A program made the translations under genes and the position numbers. A stretch of DNA of 64,000 nt. Source: Anthopleura xanthogrammica. Its lineage: Eukaryota > Cnidaria > Anthozoa > Actiniaria > Actiniidae. Positions 47,755 through 56,100 of this stretch are shown one piece after another. Each line of letters begins with the position of its first letter. The stretch's first letter is position 1. The notes below the pieces were generated by a model. That model had not been told where the DNA came from, ran no database searches, and was given only the letters and a program-made list of their open reading frames with translations. The stretch spans positions 5,508,625 through 5,572,624 of the forward strand of contig OZ025223.1 of NCBI GenBank assembly GCA_964019055.1. Reading direction: 5' to 3'.

Positions 47755-48372
47755 CTACTTCCTTGGTTGTGTAAGTTGTTGAATGAATTCCTCTTTTACC
47801 TCCTTCCTTAAACCCTCGATGTCGTAAACTTTTTTTTGCAAGAATTCTTCGTTCTTCTTCATCCTAATCTCTCCCCTAAGTTGCTCGTACTTCCGCATTT
47901 CACCAAGAATAAGTGTAAATTCTTCCTCACTAATCCTGTTATCCTTCAAAGCTTTCGAGACAATATCGTTAATACTATTAAGCTTAGAACGAATGAGCTG
48001 AACCGTCTTCTCGTGTTTACTTACTTTCACAGTGAGCTTCTTAACAGTCATTCCGCACAAAGCAGAAACAACCCCCATAAAACCCCCCACCGCGGACAGT
48101 GGTATTCCAATTGCCAATCCAGGGCCCGTAAGTGACGTACCAATGCCTCCCATCGTAAACAAGACAGAAAGACTTCCCGAGGTCATTGAGAAAGTATGGA
48201 AAAACAACCTCCATCGCGAATACTTCTTTCGCACTTTTTCGTATCGATCGCGCTCACTTTCTAACTTCATGAGTACAGAATCTACCTTATGTAGTCTAAA
48301 ATCCTCGCCATCAGTGAATTCTGGAGCTGTTGGATAGAGTCCTGTTGTTCTTTTAATATCGTTATCTACCAT
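47755..48372 (-). CDS. Polinton coiled-coil/membrane-hairpin protein (205 aa)
   Basis: There are three parts: a charged helix (about 25-55), a glycine-rich hydrophobic hairpin (about 60-112, SGSLSVLFTMGGIGTSLTG and GIPLSAVGGFMGVVSALCG) and a long charged helix (about 113-195, KHEKTVQLIRSKLNSI...). Proteins with this helix, hydrophobic pair, helix layout recur in animal Polintons as I recall; none has a proven role. Membrane insertion during assembly or entry is a guess from architecture. The start is preceded by TTATAGAAAAGA; the next gene upstream ends 25 bp away. Confidence 0.75.
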   Translation of the reverse strand: MVDNDIKRTTGLYPTAPEFTDGEDFRLHKVDSVLMKLESERDRYEKVRKKYSRWRLFFHTFSMTSGSLSVLFTMGGIGTSLTGPGLAIGIPLSAVGGFMGVVSALCGMTVKKLTVKVSKHEKTVQLIRSKLNSINDIVSKALKDNRISEEEFTLILGEMRKYEQLRGEIRMKKNEEFLQKKVYDIEGLRKEVKEEFIQQLTQPRK

Positions 48373-48397
48373 TCTTTTCTATAATACGTTACTATTC

Positions 48398-49078
48398 TTA
48401 TGTGATTTCTACTGCAATCATCATTGGATATATCCCATCAGAGATGACCTTATTATCAGCATCCGTAACCCAAAATCTGATGCTACTGATCTTTTCTCCC
48501 AAAATGGGGGTAGGGGGGGTATTATTGAAGACATGTGATACGTTCTCGCCAAGAACCCCCGCGCCTATCGTGGAAAGCATCTGGGAAGGAGCGAATGTCT
48601 TGTATGATAACGAGTCACGTTGTTCGTCGATTAGGTTATGAAAGGAGTTCACGAGGCTACAATGGAGACAAAGAACGGTAGGGGATTTCTTAAGAGTTAT
48701 CGGGTGTGCTTTCCTTTTCTCTCCATCCCAAGGTAGATCCTTAGGTACCCCCAGGAAAGAGGCTAAGTTTGGACTTAGGGTCGTACCATTCTTGGAGGTA
48801 CTTACAACCCATTTCTTCTCATCATTTTCTTTCACCTTCAAGGGAAAGCTTTGTTCTCCATCAAGGAAAGATGCGAGGGTATCCGTGTGATAATTCCCCC
48901 GAGGAATCCTAAGGCTAACCTTTCCACTAGCAGCATACACGAGTCCTTCTTCCATAAGATCATAGAGTCCATTCTTGAACATGTAACTCAACAACGTCAT
49001 CTTACTCTTCCTGCTTATGGGATACTCCAACCAAAACGTCTCATCCGACTTCCTTAATGTCACGTAAAATCTTGTCAT
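48398..49078 (-). CDS. Minor capsid (penton-like, single jelly-roll) protein candidate (226 aa)
   Basis: The frame is rich in beta-strand patterns. The N-terminal half has VSLRIPRGNYHTDTLASFL, and the C-terminal half has VLCLHCSLVNSFHNLIDEQR, IGAGVLGENVSHVF and a final ISSIRFWVTDADNKVISDGI. The order (loading strand with GxY, then surface-protein 'CSLV', then 'D.G..i..G' near the end) matches the Polinton minor capsid/penton as I know it. Penton proteins close the vertices of the icosahedral shell built from the major capsid protein, which is encoded at 59425-60672 in the same element. ATATAA directly precedes the ATG. Confidence 0.65.
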   Translation of the reverse strand: MTRFYVTLRKSDETFWLEYPISRKSKMTLLSYMFKNGLYDLMEEGLVYAASGKVSLRIPRGNYHTDTLASFLDGEQSFPLKVKENDEKKWVVSTSKNGTTLSPNLASFLGVPKDLPWDGEKRKAHPITLKKSPTVLCLHCSLVNSFHNLIDEQRDSLSYKTFAPSQMLSTIGAGVLGENVSHVFNNTPPTPILGEKISSIRFWVTDADNKVISDGIYPMMIAVEIT

Positions 49079-49108
49079 TTATATCCTTTATCCTTATCTC
49101 TTATATTC

Positions 49109-50080
49109 TTATCTTTTCTTCTTCTTATATTCTTCAACCACGTACACGACCACGGCCACGATCAACAACCACGCATTCTTAGCCAAAAACCCCAAGACCT
49201 TTCCCGCCATATTGAATAGGAACGAAACGATAGAGCCTATCAACCCAGGTAGCAGTGCCCCCAGCTTTGCGCCTAGATTCTTCAAGCCCCTTCCCATAGC
49301 GGATAACCCTGCCTTAAGTTTGGAAAGGATGACTCCGACTACCACGAGGGTAGCTGCTAGTACAGAAGCCACGGTGACTCCCCCTGCTTTTTTGAAGATC
49401 TCTTTGATGCGATCTTTCAGGGGAACTTTTTCTTTCATGGCTTCGTTTTCTCTCTCTAGTTGTTCATCCTCTTTCTCTAGCTCTTCTATTCGTTCCGCGT
49501 TATCAGGATCGTTCTCCCCCTCCAACCTCTCGATCTCTTCTTCGTTTCGTTCTATGATTCTCTCGTTCCCTTCCACGACCTCAACCCATCGCTTACCCAA
49601 AGCTTCCTTCATCGTATCAGGAAAAGTCTCGGATTCGTCTAAGAAGTATGCTTTAGAGTTCTTTTTTCCCAACTTCAGCGTCACCCTACCAAATTCGTCT
49701 TCTCCGACTAGTACCGTCTTGGACTTACCTACTCTTTTCTTAGGATCCCATTCTGGATACAGCTTCTTCACCTCTCCCGCGGCAGACGCTATTCTATCTT
49801 CCCTTCCCTTAAGATTACTCATCTCAAACTCTTCGATATTCTGCTTGAGCCTACTACGATATGTATCATTATCCTCGTTCTCTAACCTCTCGTACCCCTT
49901 TAGTTCCCTATCACTCATATCCCTCCCCCTCTTCGAAAAGAACTCCCTAAATCTCTTCATCCAACTCCTTTCACCCACATCCTCACGCTCCAACAAGGGA
50001 TCTAAGTCATCGTCATTGATGTCGACGCGTCCATCTTCTCCTAATGGATCAAAGTCTATATCTTCTCTACCTTCTGCCAT
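49109..50080 (-). CDS. Acidic coiled-coil plus multi-helix membrane protein (323 aa)
   Basis: Residues 1-80 are acidic with a module RFREFFSKRGRDMSDREL (about 43-60) and ED..Y.SRL, shared with the next gene. A Glu/Arg coiled coil follows (about 170-225). The C-terminal ~95 residues are hydrophobic or amphipathic: VTVASVLAATLVVVGVIL, LGALLPGLIGSIVSFLFN and WLLIVAVVVYVVEE, ending in KKKKR. Similar hydrophobic tails occur in Polintons that I recall; they could be membrane-active like adenovirus pVI, but that is speculation. The gene starts 3 bp after the stop of the preceding gene. Confidence 0.7.
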   Translation of the reverse strand: MAEGREDIDFDPLGEDGRVDINDDDLDPLLEREDVGERSWMKRFREFFSKRGRDMSDRELKGYERLENEDNDTYRSRLKQNIEEFEMSNLKGREDRIASAAGEVKKLYPEWDPKKRVGKSKTVLVGEDEFGRVTLKLGKKNSKAYFLDESETFPDTMKEALGKRWVEVVEGNERIIERNEEEIERLEGENDPDNAERIEELEKEDEQLERENEAMKEKVPLKDRIKEIFKKAGGVTVASVLAATLVVVGVILSKLKAGLSAMGRGLKNLGAKLGALLPGLIGSIVSFLFNMAGKVLGFLAKNAWLLIVAVVVYVVEEYKKKKR

Positions 50081-50083
50081 CTT

Positions 50084-50407
50084 TTATTTTACTCTAGAAA
50101 TAGCGTATATTAAGACCAAAATTCCCCCGATCCACAAGGATTTCCTCATGTACTTCTTTTGCTCGTTTGCTTCGTAAGCCCCTCCAAAACCACCATTACG
50201 AAGCCTATCAATATATGAGTCGTCGTCCTCGCTAGGTAATCTCATACATCTATTTAGATCTTCTTCAGTCACCTTGATTGCTCTATTTATAAAGAAGTTC
50301 TTAAGTCTCTCGTACTGAGACCCCTTGCTCATGTTCTTACCCCGCAATAACCATTCTCTCTCACTGGCATTGATGGTAACATGTAACTCTTCTTCGCGAC
50401 CTACCAT
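50084..50407 (-). CDS. Small tail-anchored Polinton protein (107 aa)
   Basis: Residues 34-70 (RLKNFFINRAIKVTEEDL then RLPSEDDDSYIDRL) match the module at residues 43-79 of the neighbouring 323-residue protein. Residues 82-107 (EQKKYMRKSLWIGGILVL then YAISRVK) match the C-terminal anchor of the other neighbour (50411-50920). So it looks like a chimera or intermediate of the two adjacent genes. It is a single-helix tail-anchored protein; role unknown. Gaps to both neighbours are 3 bp. Confidence 0.7.
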   Translation of the reverse strand: MVGREEELHVTINASEREWLLRGKNMSKGSQYERLKNFFINRAIKVTEEDLNRCMRLPSEDDDSYIDRLRNGGFGGAYEANEQKKYMRKSLWIGGILVLIYAISRVK

Positions 50408-50410
50408 TCT

Positions 50411-50920
50411 TTATATTACTCTAGTAATAACGTACGTTAAGACCAACATTCCCCCACCCACGAAGATCATCTCGTACTTCTTCTGTTCCTTGTTTGGTCT
50501 GTAATAATCTGAGAACTTAGGTTTCTGTTCCTCCTTATCAAAGGACGCAAGGTCTGGATGAGTCTTAGCATAGAGCAAGAAATCTTCATCTGTTTGCTTC
50601 ATCGTCCTTTGTGCTTTCCTTAATTCCTCATATCGTGCCTCCATTGCATCTTTATGCTCTTGCCTCTTCTTTTCCCACTCCCCCATGTCCCTCTGAAACT
50701 TCTCCAAGGCTTTATCATGACGAATCTTTTCCTTCATCGCATCTCCTCCCCCACCCGCTATCGCCCTAGCCAAGTAAGACCCTCCTATGAATGCCACTGC
50801 GTTAAGTACGGCTCCGAATACCGACGATCCCATTCCAGAAGCTGCACTTGCTCCAGCACCCGCTTCCGCGGCGCCTGCAGCACCCGCTTCTGCTGCACCT
50901 GCTACTGCTATTGATGCCAT
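50411..50920 (-). CDS. Ala-rich, coiled-coil, tail-anchored Polinton protein (169 aa)
   Basis: I start it at the Met at 50920 (MASIAVAGAAEAG), preceded by AGATAAA. An upstream in-frame Met at 50932 is possible, and the longer frame to 51049 would overlap the next gene. There is an Ala/Gly-rich hydrophobic N-terminus, then a charged helix (RHDKALEKFQRDMGEWEKKR), then SDYYRPNKEQKKYE and a C-terminal membrane helix (FVGGGMLVLTYVI). The 'RHD.ALEK.Q...W' and 'SD.Y.P...QK' pattern recurs in cnidarian Polinton proteins that I recall; function unknown. Confidence 0.75.
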   Translation of the reverse strand: MASIAVAGAAEAGAAGAAEAGAGASAASGMGSSVFGAVLNAVAFIGGSYLARAIAGGGGDAMKEKIRHDKALEKFQRDMGEWEKKRQEHKDAMEARYEELRKAQRTMKQTDEDFLLYAKTHPDLASFDKEEQKPKFSDYYRPNKEQKKYEMIFVGGGMLVLTYVITRVI

Positions 50921-50970
50921 TTTATCTTTCATTGAGAAAGATAAGTGTTTAGATATTTTTTCTCTAGTAG

Positions 50971-51201
50971 TTAGATAGACGTAGGTAAGATCTTTTTCTC
51001 TTCTAGGTAGTGCTTCAAGTACGTGGAACCCGCGAGTACAGCCACCCACTTACCATAATTCGTCAAGCTATTGGATGGATCGTTAATGAATGACTCTTTC
51101 GTTATCTTCTTCCCTAGGAAACCTATTCCCGCGGCGATTCCTACGATCACTGCGGATTCCATGATCTTTTTCACGAGGTCATTTTCTACTTTCTTTGCCA
51201 T
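50971..51201 (-). CDS. Small two-helix membrane protein (76 aa)
   Basis: MAKKVENDLVKKIMESAVIV is followed by a glycine-rich helix (GIAAGIGFLGKK) and a second hydrophobic segment (YGKWVAVLAGSTYLKHYLEE). Proteins starting MAKKVENDL are familiar to me from animal Polintons; the role is unknown. CAAATAAAGGAC precedes the ATG. Confidence 0.7.
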   Translation of the reverse strand: MAKKVENDLVKKIMESAVIVGIAAGIGFLGKKITKESFINDPSNSLTNYGKWVAVLAGSTYLKHYLEEKKILPTSI

Positions 51202-51275
51202 GTCCTTTATTTGATTGGGGGGATGTCATTGCTTATATGAATTTTCCTTGAGGTCCTTTCCAGGGAGTTAGAGGG

Positions 51276-51722
51276 TTAAACTCCTTCCATTCCTATAATG
51301 GGCTTGGGTTTCGTCCTATTTGGAGTTGGAGAAGGCGTGGGAGTGTTATCCGCGGGAGTGGGAGTACTTTGGGAAGGCGGAGGCATACTTTGGGAAGGAT
51401 TACTCTTTCTCCACCTGAAGTATAGATCCGTGGCCGTTAGTCCGAGTCCTATCATCGTTAATACGCTAGTGAAGTCGAGGCCGGGCATCCACGCTCCCCC
51501 CGATTCTTCTTCTTCCTGGGGGATAGCTTTCTTTTCCGCAGCTTCCTTTTCCGCAGCTTCCTTTTCTAGCAGTGCCCTCTTAGCTTTCCTATTATATTCC
51601 ACCAACTTCTTCCCGGCAGCAACCTTCTTAGGATCTTTTTCTCGAACGATCCTTTGTGGTTCTTTCGTAATTTGTTCTTCATCAGCGCCTCCACCACCAT
51701 TTTCTTCTTTTGGCGTTTCCAT
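51276..51722 (-). CDS. Charged protein with one membrane helix and Pro/Thr tail (148 aa)
   Basis: The Gly/Glu-rich N-terminus leads to a Lys/Arg/Ala helix with a short duplication (KEAAEKEAAEKKA). One hydrophobic segment follows (FTSVLTMIGLGLTATDLYF, about 90-108), then a tail of PSQS/PTP repeats. No family is recognised. Its start is immediately preceded by AAGTAATAAAG. It fits the set of small membrane proteins in this block. Confidence 0.6.
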   Translation of the reverse strand: METPKEENGGGGADEEQITKEPQRIVREKDPKKVAAGKKLVEYNRKAKRALLEKEAAEKEAAEKKAIPQEEEESGGAWMPGLDFTSVLTMIGLGLTATDLYFRWRKSNPSQSMPPPSQSTPTPADNTPTPSPTPNRTKPKPIIGMEGV

Positions 51723-51766
51723 CTTTATTACTTATCAACAAATGCTTAAGTCTTGCTTAAGTATGC

Positions 51767-52023
51767 TTAATTCTTGCTTAATTCTTCTCCATATTCCCGA
51801 ACAAGTTGTTCCGCGGGTTCCAAAATTTCCGGAGCTGCGCCAAAAAAATCCATCTTCACGTGTTTCCCGACTTGGAAGAGAAAATCTGCTAATGCTATGA
51901 ATCTTCCTCCTTTCAGCGCGACAAATCCGATGTCGTTGGTTAAACTTTCTCTCAGAAACTTGTCGTTCTCCAAGTCCTTGTTAAGTTCTTTTTTATCATC
52001 AATCGGAAGAACCCGTGAGATGA
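51767..52023 (-). pseudogene. 3' part of a Polinton gene split by the LTR element
   Basis: The frame running into the LTR border continues as VISRVLPIDDKKEL, a helical region, and ends GEELSKN at 51767. The 5' part of the same gene is at 57968-58290, on the other side of the 5.9-kb LTR element. The 5-bp duplication CTTCT at 52024-52028 and 57963-57967 marks the break. An in-frame read into the LTR gives an apparent start that is retroelement sequence, not the gene's own. Function unknown. Confidence 0.8.
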
Positions 52024-52028
52024 CTTCT
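52024..52028. other. Target-site duplication, left copy (CTTCT)
   Basis: CTTCT directly abuts the TG of the left LTR and is repeated at 57963-57967 after the CA of the right LTR. Confidence 0.9.
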
Positions 52029-52804
52029 TGTAACCGAACGGTTGTCACCTTGCCCCGACATGCCTTAAAGCCTTCCCTCAAAGTAATGAACATGCACAAC
52101 TTAACTGGTATAAATCGAAATTTATTATCATTAAATTCCATAAGCAACCCACCCGACCTGAAACAATCTTAAACTTAGACTAAATACGAAACTCACTCGC
52201 AACTCAAGCGAACCCAACTTAACTTAAAGATTTAAATGAATTTTACTTAATAATTACTTAAATGAAGTGTAACTTAATTCGATTATTGTTTTTTTGTTTT
52301 TACCTTTTTTTTTCTTCCTAGCAATCTATCAAAAAAAATTGTTCCTTGCATTTGTGTCCAGCTAGTGTGGTTATTTCTTTTGCTTTTCGATTCTGTCAAG
52401 ATCCAGCACTTACTTCTTCGAGTTGTTTGGTTACGGTTCTTTGTTCGGCTAACTGACAATTCCTTTGAATACTTGAATTTTCTTTTCTTTGCAATTCTTT
52501 CTTCCTTTTTTGTTTAACGTTCTGTTTCAGTCTTTCAGCCCTGTAACTCTTCTTTTCTTTGATTGCTGACCTTGATTTCACGTTCGACGATACTACTACG
52601 GAACTCTGTGCGAGTTGATTCCTCAAGTAACTTAGTTCGTCTTGCTTCTGTGGTTGCCGGTCAACTACTGACACTTGTTTCGCAAGGGCGTATTTGAATA
52701 TTCGCAGGAACAATAGATACTAATGAACTGCCTATAGACATTGGCTGCCTATGAAAAATGATTATGTAATACCTAGGATATTGAGATTAAGTTATTCCGT
52801 GACA
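52029..52804 (-). repeat. 3' LTR (element sense), 776 bp
   Basis: On the minus strand it begins TGTCACGG and ends CGGTTACA. It matches the LTR at 57187-57962 almost base for base. A 105-residue open frame inside exists in both LTRs and is most likely fortuitous. Confidence 0.95.
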
Positions 52805-52815
52805 CCTCCCCCTTT
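52805..52815 (-). other. Polypurine tract
   Basis: On the minus strand AAAGGGGGAGG lies directly before the 3' LTR, the position where plus-strand DNA synthesis is primed. Confidence 0.85.
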
Positions 52816-53104
52816 AAGATATTATTTTAAAATTACTAGATAATTAATGAAATATATCCTGATATTTTCTAAAGGAATAACTTCCCTCTTGGATTGAATG
52901 ACAATGAATACACTGGTAACTAGAGTTGGACTGCCCGAGATGTAGACACAATCAGGAAAAACTGGGCACAATCAAAGCCCTCGACCTGAAAAACATTCTG
53001 AGCAGTCGGCACACCTCACAATTTTTTCATACTTTTCTTACTTCCCAAACATTGTCTATCTTTCACTCTACCACACTACACAATATATACTTACACAAAA
53101 AGGG
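52816..53104 (-). other. 3' untranslated internal region of the LTR element
   Basis: This is AT-rich sequence between the RNase H stop codon and the polypurine tract. No chromodomain or envelope frame is seen. Confidence 0.7.
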
Positions 53105-56100
53105 TTATAATCTGCTTAGTACATCCGCATTGATGTTCCTCTTTCCGCTTTTATGTTCGATCTCCAGGTCGTACTCTTGTAGGGATAAACTCCATCGAAG
53201 TAGTTTTCTACTCTTATCTCTTACCCGGGATAGCCAAACTAGAGGATTATGATCTGTCTGTAGGATGAAATGTCTTCCAAATAAGTAGTATCTAAACAAC
53301 TCTAATGCCCATACTATGGCAAGACATTCTTTTTCAGTGGTAGAAAGTTTTTCTTCCCTAGGCTGAAGTTTTCTGCTTGCGAAGACTATTGGGTGTTCTT
53401 CGTCTTGGTCGTCTTTCTGGGTTAAAATTGCCCCAAGTCCTCTGTTCGAAGCGTCTACTTGTACAATAAATTCCTTATTCCATTTTGGTGGACATAACAC
53501 TGGAGCATTAATGAGTGCATTCTTCAGGTCGCAAAATGCTTTCTCACATTTCTCGTCCCAATTCACTTTAGTTGGTCTGTTTCCTTTGGTTAAATCGCTT
53601 AGTATTGCAGCTCTCTCTGAAAAATTATGGATAAATTTCCGATAATATCCAACCAAGCCTAAAAATGATCTTACCTCCTTTTTTGTTCGAGGTCCTGGGA
53701 ACTTTGCTACTGTCTGAACGAGCGCTTCTCGGGGTTTAATGGTACCATTTCCAACCCGGTGGCCAACAAATTCAACAGTCAACATGCCAACTTTACATTT
53801 CGAGGGTCTGGCATTTAGGTGACAATCACGCAAGCGTTGTAATACAAGGCGGATTTTAGCTAAGTGTTGTGCAAAAGTACCATCTGTATCTATTTCAACA
53901 TCGTCAATGTAAGCATCTGTGAAATCTTCAAGGCCTTTTAACACTTTTTCCGTCATCATTCTCTGGAATGTTGCGGGCGCGGTTTTCATACCGAAAGGCA
54001 TTACCAGGAACTCAAATAATCCTCTTGAAGTAATGAAGGCTGATTTTTCAATGGTTGATTGCTCCAAAGAGATTTGCCAGTAGCCTTTTGTTAAATCCAA
54101 AGTTGTTATGAATTTGGCTGCACTTACCCTTTCAATCATTCTCTCCATCCTAGGAATGGGATAGGCGTCCATCTTGGTTACGTCATTTAACTTGCGATAA
54201 TCAACGCAGAACCTTATGCTACCATCTGGCTTTGGTACTATCACGACTGGAAAGAACCACGGACTTACGGAGGGTCGTACGATGTTCATTTTAAGCATCT
54301 TGTCTATCTCATCCGTTACGGCTTTTTCTAGTCTTTGAGGTACTTTATAAGGAGAACGTCTGATAGGTTTAGCATCCCCAGTATCAATTTGATGAACTGC
54401 TACATTTGTGAGATTAGGTTTACCTGAAAACACATCAGAGAATTCTTTCAACAGCTCTTGAACTTCGGTTCTTTGCTCTTCATTAAGATCGTTTGAAATG
54501 GTGACGTCATGCCAGGTTTCGTCATTTCCCAATTGTGGCAAACTTTTCTCGTGAGGATAAGTCATTTCTTGCGATTCCTCTATAACAAAGGCGGTAGCCT
54601 CTTCCCTACTCTGCCAAAGGCTTAACAAATTAATATTGTATGAACGATGCTGTTTATTCTTCTTACCAGTATCAATTTCATATGTTCGATCGCCTTTCAC
54701 ACGTGTTATCGGGTATGGACCATGCCATTTGGTTTCCAATTTGTTACCAGGGGTAGGGAGTAATACTAACACTTTATCGCCAACTTCAAATTTCCGCACA
54801 GAGCTCTTCTTGTCGTAATACTTTTTCTGTTTGGCTTGACTTTCCTGCATGTTCTGACTTACAGCTTCTTGCATGACTGTCATTCGTCGACGCATTTCAA
54901 GTACGTAGGTAACCAAGTCAGGTTGTGGTGAATCCTTTTCCATCCAGGTTTCTTTGATCACAGCCAGGGGACCTCTGATAGTGCGCCCATACAGGAGTTC
55001 AAACGGTGAATAGCCCACATCGAATGATAGCCTTGGCCAATAGAAATGGGTGCTTATTCTTGAAATCGTTTTTTTCCTACCCAGGTGTCCGGCTAACGGT
55101 GTGGTATGGCTGATTCTCAAGATTTCTGGGCGATACGATTCAGGAACTGCGACGCGATCTACGTAAGATAAACCATCATGATCATTTACAGAGAATTTAC
55201 GATGCATCAATAAACCTCGTTGGAAAAAATATCCATCCTTTTCTTTTGGTTCTTCATCTGATGCAACCTTTAAGCATTGAGCCAATGTAATATCATTCTT
55301 CTGATCAAAAATTACCTGTTCATGGTTTCGGTCTAGAATGTTTACCTTACATACTTCATCATCTTTAGAATTAATCCTACTAGGTTCAGGAAGGATTTCA
55401 TTCTTTGCGTCTTTCTTATGTCCATCTGAACTAGGGCGATCCTGAGATTGTTTAACTAGCCGAGATGATAAGGTTTTCGCTGCCATGTGGTTCTCACGGT
55501 CCATTAGCTCTTCTATCCTTTCTTGTGCTTTCACTTTCGCCTGATTTCTAGTCATAACAAATGCCTGTTCGTTATCTATCCATTGGTTTAATAGATCCTG
55601 GCGTGTAACCACTCGACCATACGAAGATCGACCTAACAAACAGTCAATTGGAAGATTGTCAACTACTCCAGCTAGTTCTTTATACATACCCTGTGGAACC
55701 TTCATAACTACCCATGCCAACGGTATTACGATTCTTTCACCTGTAGCTGTGAGGACAGTTATTTTCTCACACGTCTCGTCTGATTTACTTACAAACCTAC
55801 GATGAACCAGTGTACGAGTGCATCCTGTATCTACTAACATCTTCGCAGGTATTTCACATATAAATCCATCAATATAGAGTTCAGGAAAATGAGGTTCATT
55901 ACTCAAAGGGGTGAGACATAGCAAACCTCTCGATCCTGGTGGTTTGGTTGGAGTCGAACTTACCTTGGTTGGGCAGTTGAAAGATAAGTGACCAAGTTCT
56001 TTACATTTGTAACACCTAATATTTCGAGAACGGGAAAAATCCCTTTTCTCCTCTTTGTCTGTAATATGAGTTCGTTCGACCTTATTACCCTCAGGACTAC

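Noticed and set aside
49212..50177. 321-codon Ser/Leu-rich plus-strand frame
   Set aside because: Shadow of the minus-strand membrane protein genes; low-complexity composition and no domain.
50411..51049. Long form (212 residues) of the Ala-rich protein
   Set aside because: The extra N-terminus overlaps the neighbouring gene at 50971-51201; the Met at 50920 has the start motif shared by the other genes.
51767..52147. A complete 126-codon gene starting in the LTR
   Set aside because: Its first third is LTR sequence; the rest is the 3' part of the split Polinton gene.
52396..52713. 105-codon frame present in both LTRs
   Set aside because: Low-complexity Lys/Arg/Glu-rich frame lying wholly in the LTR with no known domain; likely fortuitous.
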